This document shows positions 53,828 through 63,400 of a stretch of 64,000 bases of DNA, in pieces (within the stretch, counting starts at the first letter, position 1; each line of letters starts with the position of its first letter). The stretch spans positions 2,976,001 to 3,040,000 of the forward strand of contig OZ241350.1 in NCBI GenBank assembly GCA_965200095.1, written 5' to 3'. Origin of the DNA: JANQOH01 sp965200095. GTDB lineage: Bacteria > Pseudomonadota > Alphaproteobacteria > UBA7887. The notes beneath the pieces are model-generated. The model searched no databases and had not been told where the DNA came from. It was given only the letters and a program-made list of their open reading frames with translations. A program made the translations under genes and the position numbers.

Positions 53828-55192
53828 GTGGCCGGGGAGCTCAGGCTGACGCAAGGCCTCGGCCAGGGGATGGTCATGACCCCCCGGCTGCAACAGGCGA
53901 TAAAATTGCTGCGGCTGTCCGGCGTCGAATTGCAGGCTCTGGTCGAGCGCGAGCTCGAGAGCAACCCGCTCCTCGAGCGCGTCGGGCGGGACGGCTCCGA
54001 CGCGCCCGGCGGAGCGCGTTTCGACGACGCGCCGCCGGTCCGGGCCGCGGACGGCGGCCTTGACGCCGCGGACGGGCCCGGCCCCGCCATTGCCGCCGCG
54101 ACGAGCCTGCGGCGCCATCTCGAGGAGCAGATCGGGCTCGACGTGGCCGACCCCGGCGAACGCCTCATCTGCGCCTGGCTCATCGACTCGCTCGACGAAG
54201 CGGGGTATTTCGCCGGCGACGCGGGGCGCATCGCCCGTCGCCTGGGCTGTTCCCCGGCCCGTGTCGAGGGCGCTCTGGCGCGTCTGCACGCCTGCGAACC
54301 GGTGGGGGTGGGGGCGCGCGATCTGCGCGAATGTCTGGCCCTGCAACTCGCCGAACGCGGCCAGCTCGACGCGCCGATGGAGCGCCTGCTCGACAATCTC
54401 GACCTGATCGCCCGGCGCGACCTGGACGCCCTGGCGGCGCGCTGCGGCGTCGACGGGGAGGGGGTGCGGGAGCGCGTGCGCCGGATCCGCGCCCTGAACC
54501 CGAAGCCCGGCGCGTCGTTCGAAACCGCTCCGGCGCAGACGGTGACGCCCGATGTCCATGCGCGGCGGACGCGCCGCGGCTGGACCGTGACCCTCGACGC
54601 GGAATCGGCGCCGCAGCTGGCCATCGACAGGCGCTACGGCGCCCTGGCCCGCCGCGCCGCCCCGCCCGGCGGCCGCGGCGCGGAAGACCGCGCCTGGCTT
54701 CGCGAGAAGCTCCGTTCCGCCGACTGGCTCCTCCGCGCCCTGGAGCAGCGGGCGGCGACGATCCTCGCGGTGTCCCGGGAACTGGTGCGCGCGCAACGGG
54801 AATTTCTCGAAAGGGGCGTCCACTGCCTGCGGCCGCTGACCTTGCGCGATGTCGCCGGGCGTCTCGATATGCACGAGAGCACGGTGAGCCGCGTCACCAG
54901 CGACAAATTCATGTCGACGCCGCGCGGCCTGTTCGGACTCAAGGATTTCTTCTCCGGGGCGCTCCCGGCGACGGGCGGCGACGGCGGCCACGCCGCCGAG
55001 TCGGTGCGCCACAGGATCAGGGAGATGATCGACGCCGAACCCGTCTCGCGGGTCCTGTCCGACGACCGGATATCCGTTCTGCTGCGCGAGTCGGGGGTCG
55101 TCGTCGCCCGGCGCACCATTGCCAAATACCGCGAGTCGTTGAATATCCCGTCTTCCGTCCAGCGCCGCCGCCTGAAATCGGCGCGGCTCTAG
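53828..55192 (+). CDS. rpoN: RNA polymerase sigma-54 factor
   Basis: 454 residues from a GTG 11 bases after lptB. Region I begins GELRLTQGLGQGMVMTPRLQ; the core-binding and HTH regions are present and the RpoN box ARRTIAKYRESL ends the protein. No enhancer-binding protein gene is in the window. Usually followed by hpf and ptsN; here secB follows instead. Confidence 0.95.
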   Translation: MAGELRLTQGLGQGMVMTPRLQQAIKLLRLSGVELQALVERELESNPLLERVGRDGSDAPGGARFDDAPPVRAADGGLDAADGPGPAIAAATSLRRHLEEQIGLDVADPGERLICAWLIDSLDEAGYFAGDAGRIARRLGCSPARVEGALARLHACEPVGVGARDLRECLALQLAERGQLDAPMERLLDNLDLIARRDLDALAARCGVDGEGVRERVRRIRALNPKPGASFETAPAQTVTPDVHARRTRRGWTVTLDAESAPQLAIDRRYGALARRAAPPGGRGAEDRAWLREKLRSADWLLRALEQRAATILAVSRELVRAQREFLERGVHCLRPLTLRDVAGRLDMHESTVSRVTSDKFMSTPRGLFGLKDFFSGALPATGGDGGHAAESVRHRIREMIDAEPVSRVLSDDRISVLLRESGVVVARRTIAKYRESLNIPSSVQRRRLKSARL

Positions 55193-55219
55193 CGGGCGCG
55201 ACTCCCGAGGGGTGGGGAC

Positions 55220-55708
55220 ATGAGCGAAGGGGGCGGCGTCATGCCGGAGGCGGGCGAGCGCGCGGTGTTCTCGGTGCGCGCGCAATACATCCGGGACCTT
55301 TCTTTCGAGAACCCCGGAGCGCCCCGGTCGGCGACCGGGGCGGAGCCGCCCCGGGTGGAGCTCTCGGTCAGCGTCGCCGGGCGCGAGCTCGGCGAGGACG
55401 CGCACGAGGTCGATCTGAAGATCGAGATCCGCGCCGCCCGCGGCGACGATGTCGCGTTCGTCGTGGAGCTGGTCTATGCCGGGGTGTTCCATGTCGCGGG
55501 GGCGCCCGAGGCGCAGGTGCGGCCGCTGATCATGATCGAGGCGCCGCGCTTTCTCTTTCCCTTCGCCCGCCGCATCGTCGCCGACTGCACGCGGGAGGGC
55601 GGGTTCCCGCCGCTCATGCTCGACCCGATCGATTTTGCGGAGCTGTTCCGTCGCTCGGAGCGCGCGCGTCGGGGCGCGAACGGCGGGGCGGCCCCCGCCC
55701 TCGAGTGA
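55220..55708 (+). CDS. secB: Protein-export chaperone SecB
   Basis: 162 residues. Typical opening QYIRDLSFENPGAP and segments EVDLKIEIRAARGDDVAFV and VYAGVFHVAGAPE, then LFPFARRIVADCTREGGFPP. Tetrameric chaperone that holds pre-proteins for SecA. Immediately after rpoN, GTGGGG before its ATG. Confidence 0.93.
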   Translation: MSEGGGVMPEAGERAVFSVRAQYIRDLSFENPGAPRSATGAEPPRVELSVSVAGRELGEDAHEVDLKIEIRAARGDDVAFVVELVYAGVFHVAGAPEAQVRPLIMIEAPRFLFPFARRIVADCTREGGFPPLMLDPIDFAELFRRSERARRGANGGAAPALE

Positions 55709-55747
55709 CCGCGCCGTTGCGCGGCGCGATGGATAGCGATTTCGCTC

Positions 55748-55776
55748 TTGACTTCCGGCGTTCGCTATGCTAGAAA
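55748..55776 (+). promoter_or_regulatory. Predicted sigma-70 promoter of the RiPP precursor gene
   Basis: TTGACT (55748-55753) is five of six for -35; TAGAAA (55771-55776) four of six for -10, with a 17-base spacer. It lies about 60 bases before the ATG of the precursor gene. Confidence 0.45.
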
Positions 55777-55834
55777 TCCTCTCGTTTCTGGACGCGATGC
55801 GTCTCGATGACGGAACAATTGGGAGGATGACCCC

Positions 55835-56140
55835 ATGAAAGAGTCCCCGCTCCGCGCGATATCGGATACGTGGCATGAGGATGCCGGCTTCCGCGCCGCG
55901 GTCGAAGAGAACGCGAAGGCGGCGCTGGCGTCGAAAGGGCTGGAAATCCCGGGTCCGTTCGATGTGCAGGTGGCCGTGGACACCGAAGACACGCTGCACA
56001 TGGTGTTCCCGCCGGACCCCAACACGGCGCTCGCCGACGGCGATCTCGACGGCGTCGCCGGCGGCTGGGGCGGTTGGGGCGGCTGGAACGGCTATTCCAA
56101 CTACCAGACGGAAATCGTGCCCCCGGGCTACACCTCCTAG
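55835..56140 (+). CDS. RiPP precursor with nitrile-hydratase-like (NHLP) leader
   Basis: 101 residues; GGGAGG sits 8 bases before the ATG. Residues about 1-70 match the NHLP leader: TWHEDAGFRAAVEENAKAAL and LEIPGPFDVQVAVDTEDTLH then MVFPPDP. The leader ends LDGVAGG at 71-77, the double-glycine site cleaved by peptidase-transporters. The 24-residue core from Trp78 is WGGWGGWNGYSNYQTEIVPP and four more (GYTS), rich in Gly, Trp and Tyr, with no Cys. No modification enzyme or transporter gene is in the window, so it is an orphan precursor whose machinery acts in trans or is absent. Confidence 0.88.
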   Translation: MKESPLRAISDTWHEDAGFRAAVEENAKAALASKGLEIPGPFDVQVAVDTEDTLHMVFPPDPNTALADGDLDGVAGGWGGWGGWNGYSNYQTEIVPPGYTS

Positions 56141-56168
56141 ACGACCGGGCGATACGCCGGGACAACAG

Positions 56169-56202
56169 GGCGGCGCGCCGACGGCGCGCCGCCTTTTTCT
56201 TT
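56169..56202 (+). terminator. Rho-independent terminator after the RiPP precursor
   Basis: GGCGGCGCGCC (56169-56179), three-base loop, GGCGCGCCGCC (56183-56193), then TTTTTCTTT. A strong 11-bp hairpin with a U-tract 29 bases past the stop. The precursor is thus its own transcription unit. Confidence 0.9.
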
Positions 56203-56439
56203 GCCCGCAATTTCGCGCGCCACCCTCGATCCCCCGACCCCCCGTTATGGTCCGGAACGGGAAGCCCGGGGCGCCGCTGGCGGAGCGAAAGCAGGGACCG
56301 CCCTTGCGAAGACGGTCTTCTCCACAGGCGCCGGCGACGCGTCACGCCTCCGGGACACTAATTTCCGTCATGGATGCCTCCTCCCTTGCGACCGGTCCCC
56401 GCGTCGCTCATGGCGCAATCGGATGCTGTCGGAGGGGGC

Positions 56440-58870
56440 GTCCGCGCAAGAGCGTGCGAAGAAATCGCGCGCCTCCCATCGTGACGGACGGATCGCCGGG
56501 GTATCGGCATTGTAAGAGACAGTCCCCATCGAATAATGCTTCGTCATTCCCGCGAAAGAGCGTGTGAAGAAATCGAGAGACGCTACTACTCCTCGTCATT
56601 CCCATGAAAGAGCGTGTGAAGAAACCCGCCAGCCTCACAAACACTCGTCATTCCCGCGAATGCGGGAATCTCCTTACGGCGTTTCCGCAAGGAAAACCGG
56701 GCCGATATTGCGGACGGCCGCCTCCGGATTCCCGCTTTCGAGCGTGTGAAAAAATCGGGCGTCTCTGATCGTGATAGCCGGATCGCCGAAGTAACGGCAT
56801 TGTAAAGGACAATACCCACCGAATAATACTCGTCATCCCTGCGAAAGAGCATGTGAAGAAATCGAGATCCGCTACTACTCTTCGTCATTCCCGCGAAAGC
56901 GGGAATCCGGAGGCGGCCGAGCGCGCGATATCGGCGTGGTTTTTCTTGCGGAAACGCCGCAAGGAGATTCCCGCTTTCGCGGGAATGACGAGTATTTGTA
57001 AGGCGTCCGATTTCTTTACATGGTCGAGAGCGGGAAGATCTCATCGTGACGGCCGGATTTCCGAAGTATCGGCGTCGTAAAGGACAATACCCATCGAATA
57101 ATACTCGTCATTCCCGCGAAAGCGGGAATCCGGAGGCGGCGCGCACAATATCGGCGCGGTTTTTCTTGCGGAAACGCCGCAACGGATTCCCGCTTTCGCG
57201 GGAATGACGAGGTATTATCGTATGGCTATTGTCTTCCGCTGCGCCATTTCTTCGGCGTTCCAACCGTCGTAATGAGGGCCGACGGACTTTTTCACACACT
57301 CGAAATCGGGAATGACGATCATTTGTAAGACGCCCGGTTTCTTTACATGGTCGAGAGCGGGAGGCTCTCATCGTGACGGCCGGATTTCCGAAGTATCAGC
57401 GTTGTAAAGGACAATACCCACCGAATAATACTCGTCATCCCTGCGAAAGAGCATGTGAAGAAATCGAGAGCCGCTACTACTCTTCGTCATTCCCGCGAAA
57501 GCGGGAATCCGGAGGCGGCCGTGCGCGCGATATCGGCGTGGTTTTTCTTGCGGAAACGCCGCAAGGAGATTCCCGCTTTCGCGGGAATGACGAGTATTTG
57601 TAGGACGTCCGGTTTCTTTACATGGTCGAGAGCGGGAGGCTCTCATCGTGACGGCCGGATTTCCGAAGTATCGGCGTCGTAAAGGACAATACCCACCGAA
57701 TAATAATCGTCATTCCCATGAAAGAGCGTGTGAAGAAACCCGCCAGCCTCACAAACACTCGTCATTCCCGCGAATGCGGGAATCTCTTTGCGGCGTTTCC
57801 GTAAGAAAAACCGGGCCGACATTGCGGACGGTCGCCTCCGGATTCCCGCTTTCGCGGGAATGACGAGGTATTATCGTATGGCTATTGTCTTCCGCTGCGC
57901 CATTTCTTCGGCGTTCCAACTGTCGTAATGAGGGCCGACGGATTTTCTCACACACTCGAAAGCGGGAATGACGAGTATTTGTAAGGCGTCCGGTTTCTTT
58001 ACATGATCGCGAGCGGGAGGCTCTCATCGTGACGGCCGGGTTTCCGAAGTATCGGCATTGCAAAGGACAATACCCATCGAATAATACTCGTCATCCCAGC
58101 GAAAGCGGGAATCCGGAGGCGGCGTCCGCAATATCGGCCCGGTTTTTCTTGCGGAAACGCCGCAAGGAGATTCCCGCTTTCGCGGGAATGACGAGTATTT
58201 GTAGGGCGTCCGATTTCTTTACATGGTCGAGAGCGGGAGGCTCTCATCGTGACGGCTGGATTTCCGAAGTATCAGCGTTGTAAAGGACAATTCCCACCGA
58301 ATAGTGCTTCGTCATTCCCGCGAAGGCGGGAATCCGGAGGCGGCGCGCGCAATATCGGCCCGGCTTTTCTTGCGGAAACGCCGCAAGGAGATTCCCGCTT
58401 TCGCGGGAATGACGAGTATTTGTAGGGCGTCCGATTTCTTTACATGGTCGAGAGCGGGAGGCTCTCGTCGTGACGGCTGGATTTCCGAAGCTCCGGCGTT
58501 GCAAAGGACAATACTCGCGGAATAATACTTCGTCATTCCCGCGAAAGCGGGAATCCGGGGGCGGCCGTCCGCAATACCGGCCCGGTTTTTCTTGGGGAAA
58601 CGCCGCAAGGAGATTTCCGCTTTCGCAGGAATGACGATCATTTGCAAGGCGCCCAATTTCCTTACATGGTCGAGAGCGGGTGGCTCTCATCGTGGCGGCC
58701 GGACTTCCGAAGTATCGGCATTGCAAAGGACAATACCCATCGAATAATACTCGTCATTCCCGCGAAAGCGGGAATCCGGACGCGGCCGTCCGCAATATCG
58801 GCGCGCTTTTTCTTGCGGAAACGCCGCAACGGATTCCCGCTTTCGCGGGAATGACGAGTATTTGTAAGGC
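56440..58870. repeat. Large dRS3-like repeat region with ~220-bp tandem units
   Basis: Many inverted ATTCCCGCGAAAGCGGGAAT-type units alternate with cassettes such as GTCGAGAGCGGGAGGCTCTC and AAGGACAATACCCACCGAAT. Anchor TCTCATCGTGACGG recurs near 57041, 57368, 57643, 58024, 58244, 58465 and 58687; the last intervals are 220-222 bases, a short tandem. No gene is supported from 56203 to 58871. The right end interrupts the PIN gene. Confidence 0.9.
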
Positions 58871-58871
58871 C

Positions 58872-59097
58872 GTGTCTCACGGAGTCTTTTGGCATAACGC
58901 CGGCGTTGGCGCCCGTCTCGCAGATCGGCAATACGATCGCCGGTCTGGAAGATCGCCGTCAACGGAAGAAGAAGGTGCGCCTCGGCATTCATGAATTCGT
59001 CCAGCTGCGCGACAACCGCGCTTCTGTCCTGATTGAATTGGTGGACGTCCAGAATGTTGAGCAGCACGCTCGCGTCGACAATGACGACACCCGACAT
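58872..59097 (-). pseudogene. Truncated PIN-domain toxin-like gene
   Basis: About 75 residues from ATG 59097: VVIVDASVLLNILDVHQFNQ (first catalytic Asp) and LLLPLTAIFQTGDRIADL fit the N-terminal half of a PIN nuclease; later acidic residues are lost because the frame runs into dRS3-like repeat sequence at about 58871. Starts 6 bases after the ATPase gene. A likely effector broken by repeat insertion. Confidence 0.7.
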
Positions 59098-59103
59098 CGC
59101 GCC

Positions 59104-60402
59104 TTACCCGTCCTCCGCGCGGAGTTCGGACAGCCATGCCAACGCGAGTCGCTTGCGCTCTTTCGCGCTACGCCGATGTTTCACGAACCGATCGATGACC
59201 CCTCGCGTCATCAAGTCTCCCACCGGCCCTTGCGCCACGAGGCGGGGATAGTCTTCAATATCCCCCAGACGGATCAGGCGGCTCGATCCGTTCTTCGGGT
59301 CGCGATAACAGAATACGACGTTGGGGACCGCTTCCATCGGCAGGGCGTCCGGCAGCGCAGGATTGTGGCTGCTGAGAAGAATGCGCAGGCTGCGGTCCTC
59401 GGCGATCGACGACAAGCGGCTCAAAAGCCGTTCCGCCCGGCCGGGGTGAACGCCGTTGTCGATTTCTTCTATCGCCGCCACGCTGTTCTCCGGCGCCGAC
59501 AACACGGCGGCCGCGATGGCGAGAACCCGCAACGTGCCGTCGGACAGCATGGTCGCGTCATACTCCGTGTCGCATCCCCCGAAGGTCTCCGTCAACTTGA
59601 CCATGACCTCGCCGCGCGGGGTTTCCACGAAATCGATGTCGCTTATATTCTGTTCCGGAAGGGCCTTGACGAATTCCAGCAACCGTTCCTTGCCGGTCTG
59701 CGTCCGACAGAGGTTGTAGAGGACGCCGGAGAGATTCGCGCCGTTCCCGTCGAGCGTGCGGTCGGTTTTGAAGCCGTAGGCCCGCATGGCGGACGGTCGC
59801 GGATCGAGAAACAGGATATTCGACAGCCAGCCCTGATATTTCCCGGAAACATCGAGGATTGCCTCTCGGGATTTCTTGTGACCGGGTCCGAAACGGGCCG
59901 GGCTTTGAAGTTGTATGAGAACCGGATCTTGATCGTTGCACGGAATCTCCGGCTTTTTCCCGCCGCGCGCAAAATTGTTGTAGGCGGCCCATATCAGACC
60001 TGTTGTCTTGTCGGCGGCGACAGTCTCGAAAAGCGGAACCCGCTGTGCGGATCCGGCAAGCGCCTCGTCCGCGATACGCAGCTCGTCCTCGTCGGTCCGC
60101 TCGACCCCGATCGCGTAGTTGTCCCAATCCGGGCAGGTCGTTCTGCACGACAACCGGAAGATGTGCTTGCGGCGGCGGAACAGGTCCCCGACGACGCCCC
60201 GGATCGGACTGTCGTCTTCCCGCAGCTTGTAGCGGATCGAGCCGAGTTTGTTGCCCCGCGCGATCCACGACAGCAGGCGCAAGGCCTCGATGAGGTTGCT
60301 CTTGCCCGACGCATTGGCGCCGATCAGAAGCGTCAACGGCGACAAGGGAAGAGTCGCCTCGCGGTAACTCTTGAAATCCTTGAGCGTAAAGCTGGACAAC
60401 AT
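59104..60402 (-). CDS. AAA-family (RecF/ABC-like) ATPase, probable sensor of a PIN defence or toxin pair
   Basis: 432 residues. Walker A GANASGKSN at 28-36 near the N-terminus, signature LSDGTLRVLAIAAAVL and Walker B VAAIEEIDNGVHP, with the switch segment SSHNPALPDAL. This is the AAA_21/SMC-like type used in many two-gene defence systems (ATPase plus nuclease). The PIN gene lies 6 bases downstream in the same operon. ATG 60402 starts at the family boundary (LSSFTLKDFKSYRE). Confidence 0.82.
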   Translation of the reverse strand: MLSSFTLKDFKSYREATLPLSPLTLLIGANASGKSNLIEALRLLSWIARGNKLGSIRYKLREDDSPIRGVVGDLFRRRKHIFRLSCRTTCPDWDNYAIGVERTDEDELRIADEALAGSAQRVPLFETVAADKTTGLIWAAYNNFARGGKKPEIPCNDQDPVLIQLQSPARFGPGHKKSREAILDVSGKYQGWLSNILFLDPRPSAMRAYGFKTDRTLDGNGANLSGVLYNLCRTQTGKERLLEFVKALPEQNISDIDFVETPRGEVMVKLTETFGGCDTEYDATMLSDGTLRVLAIAAAVLSAPENSVAAIEEIDNGVHPGRAERLLSRLSSIAEDRSLRILLSSHNPALPDALPMEAVPNVVFCYRDPKNGSSRLIRLGDIEDYPRLVAQGPVGDLMTRGVIDRFVKHRRSAKERKRLALAWLSELRAEDG

Positions 60403-60485
60403 CCGGCGTTCCCCTGTCGCGAGACGGCGGCGCCGGACCTCCTCCCCTGCGAAGGAGAGAAGGCCCGGGCCGCTTGCCGGGACGG

Positions 60486-63400
60486 TCAGAAGCGGACGGT
60501 GACGTTCAGGGCGCCGCCCCAGACGTGGGTGTCGCTGCCGCTCGCCGTGTAGCTGGCCGCCGCCCGCAGCTGCGCGCTGTCGGCCAGCGAGAACGCGCCC
60601 TCGGCGCCGAAACGCACCGATGTCGCCGGGCCCGACGCCTCGAGCGCCGAACCCATCACATCCACCTGCGTCTCGTCGGCGAATTCGTGCATCGCGTCCA
60701 CCGAGCCGGACAGGAGCACGCCCTCGCCGCCCGATGTCTCGACGCCCAGCCCCGCGCGGCCCGTCAGGCTTTGCGCGTCCTTGAGCGATACGCGCTCGCC
60801 GCCGGTCCGGCTCGTGAAGTCGTCGAGCGTCGCCTGCGACCATCCCAGGCCCGCGCGCGGGATCACCGATAACCCGTCGTCCAGCGCCACGCGGCGGCCG
60901 GCCTCCAGCCCCAGCGCCCAGCCGAACCCCTCGGCCCCGTCCGCCAGGACGCCGTGCCGCGAGGAGCTAAGCGTCGCGTCGAACCACGTCAGCGCCGCCT
61001 GCGCGTCGACATAGATGTCGTCGACCGTCGTCGTCGCGTGCGCCCCCAGGCCCATGCCCGACAGTTCGACCTCGTGCGTGAACCCGGCTCTCGCCTGCGT
61101 TGTCGCCGAACCGCGAAAGCCGTGCACCGAAGCGCCGGCGCCGCTGTTTTCGCCCGCCGGGAAGTCCAGGCCCACGCGCACCCCGTGACGGCGATGGTCC
61201 CAGGCGACGCCCGCCAGCGTCGACGAATCGGCTTTCCACTTGCCGCGCGCGGTTTCCACCCGCGCCCAGCTGCCGCGTCCGTCCCGCGCCGCCGCCAGGC
61301 GCTCGTCGCGCGTCGGCAGGGCGTTCATCGCCAGCAACACCGAAGGCAACGCTTCGTAGAGCCGGCACCGGCCGTCCTCCGCCCCGGCGCAGGAGAATAC
61401 GCGCGTCGGCGTCGGCGGCGGCGTCGACTCGTCGTCGCCCTCCTTCGGAAGACCGTCGATCACCGCCTCGCCTTTCTCGTCGAGGCGCAGGGGCTCCGTA
61501 CTGCCGGTCGTCACGCCGTCCTTGACCTCGACGAGGATGATGTTGCCCCCGACGCCGTCGCCGACGATGCCGCCCTCGATCCGCGCCAGCGCTTCCGCGG
61601 CGGCTTCCCGCGTCAGGCCGCCGGCGTAGACGGCCACCACCGTCGGCATATTGTCGCCGCGGATTGCGGCGTCGGCGCCGTTCGCCCGGACGCGTCCGTC
61701 GAGGCCGACGGTGACGCTGCCGCCGCCCGTCAGATGCACGGCGGCCGGGGCGCCCTCGCCGCCCGTCGCCTCGCCGTCGACCCAGAGGACCGCCGGGCCC
61801 GGATGGTTCACCAGAACCGCCCGCCCCGAAGAGCCGGCGACCAGTCTGCCGGTCTTGCCGAGCAAGAGCGCGCCGCCGCCCGCGAGGTGAACGGCCGCGT
61901 CCGTCCCGCCCGTCACCGTGCCGTTCACCGTGACGGTCTGATCGTGATGCTTCTCAAAGGTGACGAGGTCGTCGGGGCCCAGTCCCTCCTCCCGGGCCCG
62001 GGCCTGGACGGCCGGCGCCGTGTATTTCATCGGGACGCGCAGACCGTGGCCGGCGTTCTCCGCATAAATGCCCGCCACGCCGCCGGTGACGCTTGCGCCC
62101 TCCGCCACGGTAATCTCTATGGCGCCGTTGTCGTCGTGGGTCCTTCCGAAGAAGGCGCGGATGCCGTCGCCGCTCGAGACGATGGAGCCGCCGTTCATGG
62201 CGATGCGGATATTGCCGTCGTTGTGGCGGGCGAGCAGGGCGCGCACCCCCGCCTTCCAGGCGTCGCCGTAGCTGTCCGGCGCGGCCGCGAGCGCGGCTTC
62301 GACATCGCCGTCCGTGAGCACCGCCCGGAACACCGCCATTTCGTGCTCCGTGAACGACTGCGTCAGGATGTTCCGCAGCAGGGTCCGGCGGGCCGCGTCG
62401 TCCTCGCTCAGATACGCCACGATCTCGGCGTCGCTATACTCATTGTCGTCATTGGCGTCGATGGCGTCCGCGCCGGGGATTGTCCCGAGGGATTCGTCGG
62501 CGAGCACCGCCTGGAACCGCTCCACGATGGCCGCCGCCCGCGCCTTCGTCGCCGCATCGGCGTTGTCGGCGAACAGCGCCGTGACCGCCGCCGCGTCCGC
62601 GAATTCGCCCGGGTCGTCGCCCTCGGACACGGGCCGCATGAAGGCCTGCCACTTCATGACCCCGGCGTCGATCCCCGCCCCGCCGCCCGACGCATGAGCG
62701 AAGCGGATCCCGGCCGCCTCCACGGCCTGCCGGCCCTGCGCCGCCCCTACCGCGCGCGCCACATTGGGAACGCCTCCGCCCCGGCTGTCGATCGGCGTGA
62801 ACGTCCCCGTCCAGACGATGTCGATCACGGGCCGGTCCGGCGCCGTCACGGGGGCCATGCGCGTGACCTTCGCGCTGACGCCGTCCGCCCATGCGGCGAT
62901 CGTCCCCGCCTGGGTGATGCCGATCGTCCCGCCCGCATTGCCCACGTCGCGCAGATCGGCCTCGACGGCGTGTTCGTGCGTAGAGCGCAGCGTGACGCCT
63001 TTGGCGATCTCGATCGCGACCCCGCCGGCTTCGTAGTTCGCGCCCTCGACGGCCGACCCCTTCGTGACGATCGACCCGCCGGTCACGGCGATGCTGACCG
63101 CGCCGGTGTTTTTGGGCGCGACATAGTCGGCGTGGTCCGGCTCCCTCTCGCGGCGCCAATTGCCGACCCGGGCCACGATGCCCGTCTGGTCGCCGTCGAC
63201 GAGGGCGGGGTCGGTCACGTTAATCGTGCCGGCCGAATGGGTCACGGTCGCCCCGTCCTGTGCGCCGTCGGCGTCCAGGAACTTCGTCTGGGCGAGGATG
63301 CCCCGGTCGGTCGCCGTGATGTCGCCGCTGTTGGTCACCTTGACGGCGCCGGTGGCGCCCGCGCCGTCGTGCGACACGAAGATGCCGTGCGTCGCCCGCG

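Noticed and set aside
55220..56140. secB as part of the RiPP gene cluster
   Set aside because: The precursor has its own promoter and terminator and SecB is a general chaperone commonly present; no functional tie is shown.
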